A stretch of DNA of 64,000 nt. Origin: Cryptomeria japonica (taxonomy: Eukaryota > Streptophyta > Pinopsida > Cupressales > Cupressaceae). A model generated the notes under the pieces. The model had not been told where the DNA came from. It made no database searches and saw only the letters and a list, made by a program, of their open reading frames with translations. The DNA lies in contig NC_081415.1 of assembly GCF_030272615.1 (NCBI RefSeq), positions 597,559,335 to 597,623,334 of the forward strand, in the 5' to 3' direction. The number at the start of each line of letters is the position of its first letter. The first letter of the stretch is position 1. Below are positions 24,887-34,574 of the stretch, piece after piece. The position numbers and the translations under genes were made by a program.

Positions 24887-25216
24887 TCCTGAACGCATCG
24901 TCCTCCTTGGCCCTGTGCTACAACCCTCGTTGGTTTTCCACATCTCATTTTCTTGCATTGTTTAGATAATTGTAGGTTTTTGGTTTTAACCAGCTTTTGT
25001 TCTCCTCCGGTTGTTTTTTCTAGCTTTTTAGATTCTTTGCCAGCCTGGCTAGCCCTTCTACGGTTGGAGCAATGGTGGGGGTTTTTCTTCCTGGCTCTTT
25101 CCCCCCATGGCTCTTTCTGAACCAAATATGTATTTCTCAATTTTGATTAATACAAGGGTGATGCCCCTATGCAACTATTAATCTATTAAAAAAAAAAGTA
25201 TAGTTCAAAAGTAAAA

Positions 25217-25324
25217 TAAAGTAAATTTTAAGTAAATTAAATAGTTGGAATTTTGTTTTTTTGTGAATGTTTTAAATAATAAGAAAAAATTCAAAATACA
25301 AATATAAAAATTAGATGTAAATAG
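25217..25324. repeat. R1 repeat copy A, middle piece
   Basis: Short remnant between LINE 1 and the next LTR element, matching about 48774-48880 (shared TTTAAATAATAA and AGATGTAAATA). It ends in AATAG (25320-25324), the target duplication of the following element. Confidence 0.75.
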
Positions 25325-26552
25325 TGTAAAGCGGAAAAATCGAACCCTAGTTGTTCTCCCCTCCCCAACTCCAAGGAGAGAGAAGGGAGAGTCACTAGGG
25401 TTGATGGTTTTCACTTAGGAGGGACTTTACATTCAAAAGAGGGGTTGAAACCCACAAGATCCAATCCCACGTAATGCAAGATTGTATTCTAAATGAGTTT
25501 CAAGGGTTTTGACATGAAGGATACCCTCTTTTGTAAAGAATGTAGATAGAAAGATTGAACTAGGAATGCATGTAAAGTAGGAAAGATTCGCTTATAAACA
25601 GAGATAGGGATATGGGATGAAGCTGCGGACCTAGAATTAGTAGTAAAATGTCGAGACGGTGCTGTTCTGCAAATTTGAGCGAAAGTTGACAGGACGATGG
25701 CGCCCGGCGTGCACACGGTCCTCCGAAAAATCCGCGAAACGAAGGGGGATCTGTTCGTCTCTGCACAAGGATTCCAGATCTTCAATTACGGTCGCGTACC
25801 TGCAACCTACACACAGAAAAGAGAGGATGATTGGGGGGTTAGGGATGAGGGGTTTGCCTTTAGGTCAAACCCCGGTTTTGGAATTAACCAAGAAATGAGA
25901 ATGCTGTAAATGTAAATGTTTGTAATGTAAACAAGTACTGATACCTTGTTGTAAGAATGTTTGTATTCTTACATGCGAAGGTGTAATGTATGTAGTATGT
26001 TGTATGTTGTATGTGATCTCCTCTTCAATGGTTGAATCCTTGTCTTGAATGCAACACTTAGCCTTGAATGGAGACTTAGAATGCTCAATTGCTTGAAGGA
26101 ATGCTTGAATGCTTGAATGTTTGAATATTTGAATATTGTTTCCGCCTTTTGTACACATCTGTCTTCCTCTCTTTCTAGGAGAGGAAAAGTAGTTTATATG
26201 CTTGTCAATTAGGGCTGATAGACTGATTTTCCCGACCTTAGACCGACCAAGAAACATTAATTTCCAATTTGCAAACTTAAAGACCCGATGCCCAAAAGAG
26301 ACCGGGCCCAAAATAGGGCCAGGGACCAGGGCGCTGGGTGCCCTAGTCCTGAAGGACCAGGGCGCTGGGCGCCATGGTCCCACCTCCCGGGACAGTAGGG
26401 TGCAAGGAGGGATCAGGCCAGGGTGTGGAAAAATGCAGTTTTTGGTGTCGTAAACACGTTTCAGGGTCTCCATTCAGGTTCAACGTTGCGCCGCCATCGT
26501 GAAGACCCAAATGCAGTCGAAATTGCAAGTGTCACAATTTTAGGACGCTACA
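25325..26552 (-). repeat. 3' LTR of the 7.8-kb element
   Basis: Near-identical to 31927-33145 except scattered, mostly transition, differences and an 8-bp unit-number difference in a TGAATGCT stretch near 26105. On the minus strand a CATATAAA TATA-like box lies at 26193-26200. The GGACGATGGCG...GTGCACACGGTCCTC motif at 25692-25723 recurs in the leader. Confidence 0.92.
26323..26380. repeat. Tandem GC-rich hairpins in the U3 of the 3' LTR
   Basis: Two adjacent 27-bp inverted repeats at 26323-26349 and 26354-26380 share the left arm GGACCAGGGCGC and the central GGCGC/GCGCC fold. The other LTR has them at 32916-32942 and 32947-32973. They lie 120-190 bp upstream of the TATA-like box in minus-strand sense, so they are in U3. 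Confidence 0.8.
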
Positions 26553-26567
26553 TTTAGCCCCCACTTT
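26553..26567 (-). promoter_or_regulatory. Polypurine tract
   Basis: On the minus strand this is AAAGTGGGGGCTAAA, directly against the LTR start TGTAGCG, as in many plant Ty3 elements. Confidence 0.85.
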
Positions 26568-27297
26568 AGCGGGAGTATAAGCGTACGCTCATACTTCCGG
26601 TAAAGTACAAGGAAACAACATTGAAAAACTTTCACCACGTCAAGGAGGCAAGATACACCAAGCCCCCAGTGGACTAAGGATCTTACGACTTCGATTGACA
26701 AAGTAAAAGGGAAGATCATGAGGGAGAACCATGACTATTAGTAGTAAGGTTCCCTCACTATGAGTCATGCAAGAAAGATATCAAAAATTTTCAAGGCAAA
26801 GCTAAATTTGTCAAGAAATTTTCAAGTATCTTGAAAAGATATGAACGGGATGTATGCCCCCCTATGTTAAAGTGATCGCACACGCCTCACCGGGGGTGAT
26901 TGCTTTAAGGTAGTGATACATATAAGAAATGAGAAAGGAAAGGAGCACGTTATCACAAGGATTTAGCCCCCAAGTGTGAGATAAGCCCAAGGATAATAGA
27001 CACAAAACACAAAGCACAAGGTGACTTCGCTTTCCTCAGGGTCAGTATGCTGTATGATAATTCATGTATATCATATGTATGTATGCATAATTGTTTTTCA
27101 TTCCCCAATCAAGGAAGGTCACCTAGAAGAAGGGAACACATGTGTCTTTTGAGTCAACATGAGAGAGACCAAAAGAGATCTCAATGTTTTGCATCGTCCT
27201 CAAGTAGACAACACCAAGGACAACAAATAGAAGAATGAGAGTAACACATAGAAGAAGTAACAAAAGAGAGGAGGAGAGAGTCTGCTATGCTAATGAA
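26568..27297 (-). other. Non-coding interior of the 7.8-kb element
   Basis: Sequence between the end of the protease ORF and the polypurine tract. RT, RNase H and integrase would be expected here in a complete element, but no open frame or motif is visible. Confidence 0.6.
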
Positions 27298-28854
27298 CTA
27301 GTCTAGCACGTCATCTACCCCCCGATCTTGCTGATCAATATTTCGGGAAGGTAGGAAACACGCTAGAGGAGGAACATCCAACATAGAAGATGGAGCTATC
27401 ACAAGATCCAAACAAGGGCTATGTTCATACCCCAAGCCACGGTGTTCTTGTCTAGGAGCTAGGATAAGTGCTTTAGAAAATTCGTTAGATAGATGGTTAT
27501 CAACATCAACATATTCATATTCACTATCAGAATGAACAAGAGTAACATTTTCATCATGAATAAAATTTTCATCTATATCATCATCAAGATTTATAAAAAT
27601 AGGATCTTTAACTCGCACAGGATCAAGACCATCATGCATCTTATGTTTAGGAGATTTCGGCTCAATCGTCGGCTGAGGAGAAAATGGAATAATATTGGCT
27701 GAAGGTGTTTTTGGGGATTGCCAAGTTTGAGAAGCAACTGCCTGAGCTCTAAGATGACGCTTTTGTCGGCGTTCGCGTGAAGAACGATTTCATCTAGTCT
27801 TAGTAGGAAGTTGAGAAGATTGAGGAGGAGGAATGTTCTCATCCTTATCACTTGGGTGTTTAGGTTGTGGTCTCTTAGGTTGAACAATAGGAGAAGAGGA
27901 AGGTCTCTTCTCTCCATAAGAGGAAGGAGGAGGAACTGCTCCATATAAGGGAGGAATATTTGGTTTAGGAAGGAGACCAAGTCCATCATGACAAGGAGGT
28001 ATAGGTCTACTTTTAGGAAGTTTATTAGACATAGGCATGGTCCCATTCATAGGGATGGGTTCGGAATCTCCTTGAGGCAAGACATTAGTTTTATCTTTCA
28101 AAGGAAGAACTTCCTTCTCAAGAATGATAGGAATATCAAGTTTTGGTGTTCTAGGTTCACTTAGAGATAGGATCATATCTTTTTTCCACTTTTGATAATA
28201 TTTGAAAAGATGATCACTTCGCGGAGGAAGAGATTGGAATTGTTTAGGCCAAAAGTAATCAATAGAAACGCTAGAAGTTCTTTCAGCTAGTTTAAAGAGA
28301 CTATGATTGATAGTAACAACTTCACCATTATGGGGAAATTTCAAACACTTGTGAATAGGAGAAGCAATAGCTTTCATGGAAGATAGCCAAGGATAGCCTA
28401 GCTTCACACGAAATTGTTCGGATGATGGAATAATAGCAAAGTCCACATCAAGGGATTTGTTATGGACCTCAATAGGTAATGTAATAGAACCAATTGTAGG
28501 AGAAGAAAATGCATCAAATAATTTCACAACCACATTTGTTTCATCATAGATCACTTGATTCAATTGCAAAGTAAAAAGAAATTCTTTAGTAATGATATTA
28601 ACCATACAAGAAGGATCAATAAGCACTCCACGGCAAGGTGTATTTTTGACTTTTGCAACTATATATAAAGGACCATCAGGTGCCGTGATAGTTTCACTAG
28701 AATCAAAGGTGATGGAAAGTTCTTTAGGGATTTTCTGCTGCTCTACAAAGTTAATCACATTCGGAGTCATGGACACAAGATCATCAGGTGAGACAGAGGA
28801 ATCATTAGTATCAATCGCATTAGAGGTATGAGAAGGCAATGGATCAGTAAAAAC
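27298..28854 (-). pseudogene. Aspartic protease ORF of the Ty3-type element
   Basis: In the same frame as gag and separated from it only by TAG 28855-28857. The retropepsin-like core (about 28660-28250) shows YIVAKVKNTPCRGVLIDPSC, VNIITKEFLFTLQLNQ, SITLPIEVHNKSLDVDFAII and FRVKLGYPWLSSMKAIAS. The catalytic D-S/T-G is DPS here (VLIDPSC), so activity is doubtful unless this clade tolerates it. A proline-rich tail follows. An in-frame TGA near 27788-27790 (probably decayed CGA) precedes a further open stretch to 27298 with an acidic segment (FINLDDDIDENFIHDENVTL). The protease would mature gag in the particle. Apart from the two stops the frame is open for over 500 codons. Confidence 0.8.
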
Positions 28855-30741
28855 CTAAAGATTTTGGTTAGGAGGAGCTATAGATGTGTTGCCTTTATCA
28901 TTCACACCAGAAACAGAGATAGTATTATTATCAATCAAATCTTGAATTTTACCCTTTAAAGCAAAACATTTTTCAGTATCATGCCCAGGTTGACGATGAA
29001 ATTGACAAAAAGATTTTTTATCAAAATAGGGTGAATTAATCTTTGCAGGATCTATTTGCCTTATAGGAGGAAGAGTAAGCACATTTTGTTCCAATAACTT
29101 ATTCATAATACTATGCAATGATTCATTCAAAGGAGTGAACTTTCTTTCTTTCTTGAAAAACTTAGAAATAGGAGGCACACCTGATGCCGCATTCACATTG
29201 TTGTTGATGATGTTTTCATTGAATTTAATGGACTCTCTATTCGGTTTAAACTTCCCAAATGGTTGTTGACTACTATCACCCTTATCACTCAGAGCCATAG
29301 GATTTGCTTGTTCCATTTGACTCACAGTCAGTTGATAATTGTGAAGAGTTGTGCACAACTGTTGGAAAGAATTAAACTCAGAAAACATAAGTTTTTCTCT
29401 AATATCTTTTTGTAAATTAGAAATAAAGATTCTTTGAATATCATGGTCAGGTACTGGAAAAGAAATTTGAGCATACAAATGCTTATATCTACCAATGAAA
29501 TCAGTTACTTTTTCTTTAACACCTTGTTTACAATGCATTAAATCAATCAAAGTAACTTTAGGACTTATATTGTTTTGAAATTGTTGAATAAAAGCATTTG
29601 CAAGTTGTTCAAAAGAAGTAATAGAATACGAAGGCAACGAGCAATACCATTGTAGGGCTTTATCTCTTAATGTTCTAGTAAACAGTTTTGCAAGCAACCT
29701 TTGGTCATAAGCAAAATCAGTACATATTGTTTGAAAGGTCTTAACATGTGTTAGAGGATCACCCTTACCATTATAAAGCTCTAAATGCAGAATTTCAACA
29801 TGTTTAGGGGGGATAGCTCGAACAATGTCAAGAGAAAGTGGGCTCGCAACATCAAATGTGGGCACACTAAACTTAGATTGATTCATAGAGGCAATTTGTT
29901 GCTGTAAAGAAGAGACAGTTTGTGCAAGATTGTTAATGGTCGCTTCAGTCGAAGAGTTCATATTAGACGTGTTAGATTGTGATGGAGGTGTTATGTTATT
30001 GAAAGAAGGTAGAGAGTAAGGTGGTGGGACACTATGATAGGTAGTCATAGGAGATGATTGGAAAGGAGGAACACTACAAGGAGGAATGGAAGGGTTAAAT
30101 GAATTGCCCCCTTGTGTCATGTTCATTTGTGGAGATATAATAGGAACACTCATTGAAGGAATGAATGAAGAAGTCGGATTGAATGAAGGAAGAGGGTTGA
30201 TTGAAGAAGAGGGATAGCCCCCATGACTGGTGATCATAGGTGGAATGTCTTGTATTGAAGTAGTCATTATGTTTGATGTAAAAGTAGGTATACTAGCAAT
30301 AGAAGTTGTCAAAGGAATAGAATGATTAACTTGAGTAGGAGGTTGTGTATAACCTAAGGTTTCGGCACAAATTTTCATCGGCATCACATTCGAATCCACA
30401 ATGTGTGCAATACCATGCAAAATATCAATTCCATTCTTATCACTTTGAACCACACGTTTTAGACCCTCAATTAATGAAAGAGCTTGACTATCGGGGTATT
30501 CTTGAGACATCCATTGTCGAAAATCATCAAATTGGTTATCCAATTTTGAAAGTTGTTCTACAGAAACCTCATGGAGAGCTTCTTCATCATTAAGAGGATT
30601 AGAGGAATTACCCATGTCCTCGTTAAAAAGGCCATTCAAATTAGGTTCCATCTCCTCAGTAATTAAACCTTGGAAGGACTTAATTCTAAGGCTTCGTCTA
30701 ACGGGAATAGTGTAAGTAGGGCTTATTGTTGTAAAACTCAT
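28855..30741 (-). CDS. Gag polyprotein of the 7.8-kb Ty3-type element, intact
   Basis: 628 uninterrupted codons from ATG 30741 (MSFTTISPTYTIPVRRSLRI) to TAG 28855. The N-terminal half is Pro/Ser/Thr-rich and likely disordered. The retrotransposon gag domain lies at about residues 320-470 (LYNGKGDPLTHVKTFQTICT, LRDKALQWYCSLPSYSITSF, FIQQFQNNISPKVTLIDLMH, VTDFIGRYKHLYAQISFPVP). A zinc-knuckle variant CQFHRQPGHDTEKC, with His in place of the second Cys, lies near the end. Gag builds the cytoplasmic virus-like particle and binds element RNA. It is the only intact mobile-element ORF of this size in the window. The downstream in-frame protease suggests stop readthrough or a recent nonsense change. 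Confidence 0.88.
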   Translation of the reverse strand: MSFTTISPTYTIPVRRSLRIKSFQGLITEEMEPNLNGLFNEDMGNSSNPLNDEEALHEVSVEQLSKLDNQFDDFRQWMSQEYPDSQALSLIEGLKRVVQSDKNGIDILHGIAHIVDSNVMPMKICAETLGYTQPPTQVNHSIPLTTSIASIPTFTSNIMTTSIQDIPPMITSHGGYPSSSINPLPSFNPTSSFIPSMSVPIISPQMNMTQGGNSFNPSIPPCSVPPFQSSPMTTYHSVPPPYSLPSFNNITPPSQSNTSNMNSSTEATINNLAQTVSSLQQQIASMNQSKFSVPTFDVASPLSLDIVRAIPPKHVEILHLELYNGKGDPLTHVKTFQTICTDFAYDQRLLAKLFTRTLRDKALQWYCSLPSYSITSFEQLANAFIQQFQNNISPKVTLIDLMHCKQGVKEKVTDFIGRYKHLYAQISFPVPDHDIQRIFISNLQKDIREKLMFSEFNSFQQLCTTLHNYQLTVSQMEQANPMALSDKGDSSQQPFGKFKPNRESIKFNENIINNNVNAASGVPPISKFFKKERKFTPLNESLHSIMNKLLEQNVLTLPPIRQIDPAKINSPYFDKKSFCQFHRQPGHDTEKCFALKGKIQDLIDNNTISVSGVNDKGNTSIAPPNQNL

Positions 30742-30842
30742 GCACTAAAGAAAGAGAGAAGATTTTGAATTTTAGAGGTAGCAAATTTCAATAAAATCAG
30801 CCAATCTCCTAGATTTAAGCTGTTAAATGCAATCAGGACAAT

Positions 30843-30933
30843 CTCCCGAAATTTCAGAAAAAATGTCCGAGACCGTGGCGAACGGAGTGCACACGGTCCT
30901 CGCAACTTTTTTCGAAATTTTCAGGGATGAAAG
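30843..30933 (-). repeat. Leader repeat 1 of the Ty3-type element
   Basis: About 91 bp closely matching 31466-31554, with the core also in the LTR. In minus-strand RNA sense GACCGTG and CACGGTC form a 7-bp stem whose loop side carries the palindrome GTGCAC. A packaging or dimerisation element is possible, but that is inference. Confidence 0.7.
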
Positions 30934-31465
30934 TTATGATGATTTTAAAGCTAATCTGAAAAAATTGAGTGATTTTATGATCTGTAGATAGGCCAAATTT
31001 AAAGTTGCAATCTCAAAATTGAACCCTACCAAGATTGTTGAAAAATGCAAATTTTGAATTTTGAAAAAGAGAGGGAAACTGAAATTTTGAATTTTATGAT
31101 TTTAGAGGGAATACTAAAAGCAATGCAAGTTTCGAAATTTAAAAGTTGACTCGATTTCATGCAAAATTCGATTTTGAAAGTGGAAATCAAGGTTGTTGCA
31201 ATTAAACACTTAATTTCAAAAGTCACAAACTGCAAAAATTTGAATAAAGCACTGAAATTTCGAATGAATGCTAACACACTTTTCAGATTTAGGACTGTAA
31301 GAAACACAATTTTGATATGAATTTCAATTTCAACAATTTTTGAATGATTAGAAGCCTCAATCCAAGCAATCGCTAGACCAACTTTGACTTTAATTTTGAA
31401 GGTGTTAAAATTGATAAAATCAACCAAAATTCTGGATTTTAGCAGAAAAATACAGTAAGATCTAG

Positions 31466-31554
31466 CTCCCGAAATTTTGAAAAAATGTCGGGGACGATGG
31501 CGCTCGGGGTGCACACGGTCCTCGCAACTTTTTTCCAAATTTTCAGGGATGAAA
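31466..31554 (-). repeat. Leader repeat 2 of the Ty3-type element
   Basis: Second copy of the leader motif (ctcccgaaatttt ... gggatgaaag), about 370 bp inside the PBS end. It shares GTGCACACGGTCCTCGCAAC with repeat 1. The stem arm opposite CACGGTC is altered here. Confidence 0.7.
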
Positions 31555-31904
31555 GATATTGTGATTTTATTGCGGAATCCAAAGTTACAGCCGATTTGGA
31601 GGTGTTTTGATTAGTGAAATTATCAGTCAAAGGTTGAATCAAGAAGGTCTTAAAAATTAGGGTTTTGACATTTAACCACTTAATTTTCAGAATTAAAGCA
31701 CAAATATGAATTGACAATTTGCAATAGAAGGGTAGATCTGAAACAAGCATTAACAATTAAACATTTCACAAGTTTAATTACTTAAAAAGAAAATTTTAGG
31801 GTTTTTATGCAATCAACCTCTAAAATTTGCAAAAGATCAAACATGGAAATATAATTAGGAGAGCAAAATTTTTAGATCTAACCATGAATAATCAGAATGA
31901 GGAT

Positions 31905-31926
31905 GTTCACGTTGGGTTCACCAAAA
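31905..31926 (-). promoter_or_regulatory. Presumed primer-binding site of the Ty3-type element
   Basis: The minus strand downstream of the LTR end reads TTTTGGTGAACCCAACGTGA. The TGG start and CCAACGTG core resemble tRNA-Lys-type primer sites, but the match is imperfect and the tRNA is uncertain. Confidence 0.4.
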
Positions 31927-33145
31927 TGTAAAGCGGAAAAATTGAACCCTAGTTGTTCTCCCCTCCCCAACTCCAAGGAGAGAGAAGGGAGAGTCACTAG
32001 GGTTGATGGTTTTCACTTAGGAGGGACTTTACATTCAAAAGAGGGGTTGAAACCCACAAGATCCAATCCCACGTAATGCAAGATTGTATTCTAAATGAGT
32101 TTCAAGGGTTTTGACATGAAGGATACCCTCTTTTGTAAAGAATGTAGATAGAAAGATTGAACTAGGAATGCATGTAAAGTAGGAAAGATTCGCTTATAAA
32201 CAGAGATAGGGATATGGGATGAAGCTGCAGACCTAGAATTAGTAGTAAAATGTCGAGACGGTGCTGTTCTGCAAATTTGAGCGAAAGTTGACAGGACGAT
32301 GGCGCCCGGCATGCACACGGTCCTCCGAAAAATCCGCAAAACGAAGGGGGATCTGTTCGTCTCTGCACAAGGATTCCAGATCTTCAATTACGGTCGCGTA
32401 CCTGCAACCTACACACAGAAAAGAGAGGATGATTGGGGGGTTAGGGATGAGGGGTTTGCCTTTAGGTCAAACCCCAGTTTTGGAATTAACCAAGAAATGA
32501 GAATGCTGTAAATGTAAATGTTTGTAATGTAAACAAGTACTGATACCTTGTTGTAAGAATGTTTGTATTCGTACATGCGAAGGTGTAATGTATGTAGTAT
32601 GTAGTATGTTGTATGTGATCTCCTCTTCAATGGTTGAATCCTTGTCTTGAATGCAACATTAGCCTTGAATGGAGACTTAGAATGCTCAATTGCTTGAAGG
32701 AATGCTTGAATGTTTGAATATTTGAATATCGTTTCCGCCTTTTGCACACATCTGTCTTCCTCTCTTTCTAGGAGAGGAAAAGTAGTTTATATACTTGTCA
32801 ATTAGGGCTGATAGACTGATTTTCCCGACCTTAGGCCGACCAGGAAACATTATTTTCCAATTTGCAAACTTAAAGACCCAATGCCCAAAAGAGACCGGGC
32901 CCAAAATAGGGCCAGGGACCAGGGCGCTGGGCGCCCTATTCCTGAAGGACCAGGGCGCTGGGCGCCATGGTCCCACCTCCCGGGATAGCAGGGTGCAAGG
33001 AGGGATCAGGCCAGGGTGTGGAAAAATGCAGTTTTTGGTGTCGTAAACAGGTTTCAGGGTCTCCATTCAGGTTCAACGTTGCGCCGCCATCGTGAAGACC
33101 CAAATGCAGTCGAAATTGCAAGTGTCGCAATTTTAGGACGCTACA
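31927..33145 (-). repeat. 5' LTR with U3 promoter
   Basis: Partner of 25325-26552. In minus-strand sense it holds the GC hairpins (32916-32973), then a TATATAAA box at 32786-32793. Transcription would begin roughly 30 bases downstream, near 32755. Confidence 0.9.
32786..32793 (-). promoter_or_regulatory. TATA box of the Ty3-type element
   Basis: TATATAAA on the minus strand, in the GTATATAAACT context, within U3 of the 5' LTR. The other LTR has CATATAAA at the same place. Confidence 0.65.
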
Positions 33146-33740
33146 AATAGTTTTTAAAAAAATATTGGAATTACTAATAATAAAACTAAAAGTCTCATAT
33201 AAAATATAAAAAAAAAGCAAAGAAAAGTATTATGAAGACAAAAAAAACAATGTAAATTCAATAAAATTTATATGCCTACTTTTAACTAAATAAAGCAGCT
33301 CAAAATTAATATCTTTGTTGATAAAAGAAATATTATATAATAATATTGTAATTAATATTAAATTAAATTATTATATTAATATTGTAATTAATATTATATT
33401 GTTATATTTTTATTTTACATGTATTCGTATTCTTATCCTTGAAAAAAAGATCCAATAATGTAAATAATATCATTGAAGAATAAAATAACTTTTAGATAAA
33501 ATCCAAAGCAAATAAATAATCAATACAAAGAATACTTTAATCCATTAACATTCTCAATATGAACCTCTCTTATTGAATCTTTCACCATTGATTATAACCA
33601 CTTAACAAATAAATATTAATATTTGTTAATACTTAAGTTTACATGAAGAATTCTATTAGAAATATTAAATTATTTTTTTATAAATTAAAAATTAGATAAA
33701 TACAATATAATAAAAATACAATCAAATAAATTTTAAAACA
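33146..33740. repeat. R1 repeat copy A, last piece
   Basis: Begins with AATAG and aligns with about 48881-49077, 52315-52392 and 58634-58787. It keeps the intact equivalents of both target sites hit in copy B: AAATCCAAAGCAAATAAAT for the 3.2-kb element, and ATTATAACCACTTAACAA for LINE 2. Confidence 0.75.
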
Positions 33741-34330
33741 ACTATTATTATATGAAGTGGACCGGCTAACTTTGGACATCCATCGCTCACAATTTTCTAC
33801 AAAAGTTGCAAGATGATTGAAGCCATCTGGACCGTAGGATTTTCCCTGTTTTTCATTCGTTGATTTCTCGTCTTCTGCCATAGGGAACTGGTTCAAGATT
33901 TTCCCTATTTTTTGTTTGCGGATTCTCATTTTCTACCATAGGGAACTGGATAGCCATTGAATAACAAATCCATGCACATCCAAACCTTTGACCTGCAATG
34001 GAAAACTTTAAAATTGGTCAAAATGTCCATTAGTCCAGTCGTTCATCGTTGTAAATCTCTTTTCTCGCCACTCTCTTTAATTGGGCTCTTCTGTTTACAT
34101 TTTGAGCTCTTCTATTTACACTTCAATATTATAATTCACCAGAAAATGGTAACAATCCATGAAATTGTGTGATTCTTTATAAACAGAAGAATGAAATTGT
34201 CAAATGTGGAAAGAAGGGGTATCACAGAGGATTACACACGTGAAATTTATTTGCAAGTAGCATGGAATGGAAAACTACAAGGCCTTATGTATGCTTCTAT
34301 TGGCCCTATTTCCATCCATCATCTATAGTC
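33741..34330. other. Spacer with a 59-bp tandem duplication
   Basis: Two direct copies of a sequence starting GATTTTCCCT and ending ATAGGGAACTGG lie at about 33838-33896 and 33897-33951. No gene is recognised. Confidence 0.6.
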
Positions 34331-34574
34331 CATTCATGAAATTCGATGATTGTAGGATATGCACAAATTGCCTTTGTTGAGAAGGCTTTAGAAATGTTCA
34401 AGCAATTGCAATTGGCAAGTATGAAGCCTGTCTTCACAACCTTCAACAACATCCTCCCTACCTATGCTAAAGAGATTTGAAATAGAGTATGGACATACAT
34501 CATAGGATAAAGGATAGCGAATTTATTTTTGTATTTGCAACTTCCCTGGTAGACATGTACGCAAAACGTGGAAG
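34331..34574 (+). pseudogene. PPR pseudogene fragment, upstream half
   Basis: PLS-type pentatricopeptide sequence: the stop codon where WNSM would have Trp, then MIVGYAQIAFVEKALEMF, KQLQLASMKPVFTTFNNILP, a TGA near 34478, and SLVDMYAKRGS at the end. PPR proteins bind organelle RNA for editing or processing. The reading frame stops exactly at the GGAAG target duplication of the LTR element at 34575-37923 and resumes at 37929. Stops show it was, or became, a pseudogene. No start or targeting peptide is visible, so only two or three repeats remain. Confidence 0.82.

Larger units (their letters stand above)
17013..25196 (+). mobile_element. LINE 1: RNase H-bearing plant LINE, 8.2 kb
   Basis: The element is bounded by a perfect 20-bp target duplication, AGTATAGTTCAAAAGTAAAA, at 16993-17012 and 25197-25216, and ends in an A-run (about 25187-25196). 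The uninterrupted target survives in R1 copy B near 48753. Order: short 5' leader, ORF1 (about 17057), ORF2 (19045-23261: endonuclease, RT, zf-RVT, RNase H), a roughly 800-bp spacer (23262-24073) with no recognised domain, ORF3 (24074-24886), then a 3' UTR rich in pyrimidines. Stops and frameshifts in ORF1 and ORF2 make it inactive. Having a 5' leader plus ORF1, it looks close to full length. Confidence 0.92.
25325..33145 (-). mobile_element. Gag-protease-only Ty3-type LTR retrotransposon, 7.8 kb
   Basis: LTRs at 25325-26552 and 31927-33145 begin TGTAAAGCGG and end GGACGCTACA, with target duplication AATAG at 25320-25324 and 33146-33150. The LTRs differ at only about twenty positions by eye, making this the youngest LTR element in the window. 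The interior, read on the minus strand, has a leader of about 1.2 kb, an intact 628-codon gag, a protease-bearing ORF, then about 700 bp of non-coding sequence to the purine tract. No RT, RNase H or integrase is present. I infer a non-autonomous element packaged and copied by a related full element. Its near-intact gag suggests selection on gag until recently. Confidence 0.92.

Noticed and set aside
25489-25909. Pairs of 70-100-codon frames repeated at 32.1-32.5 kb
   Set aside because: They lie inside the two LTRs of one element and are duplicated because the LTRs are. No domain and no gene-like context.
26568-27297. Expected RT/integrase part of the 25-33 kb element
   Set aside because: Looked for YxDD/VDD, DDE and HHCC motifs on the minus strand. 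None is visible, so the element is called pol-less.
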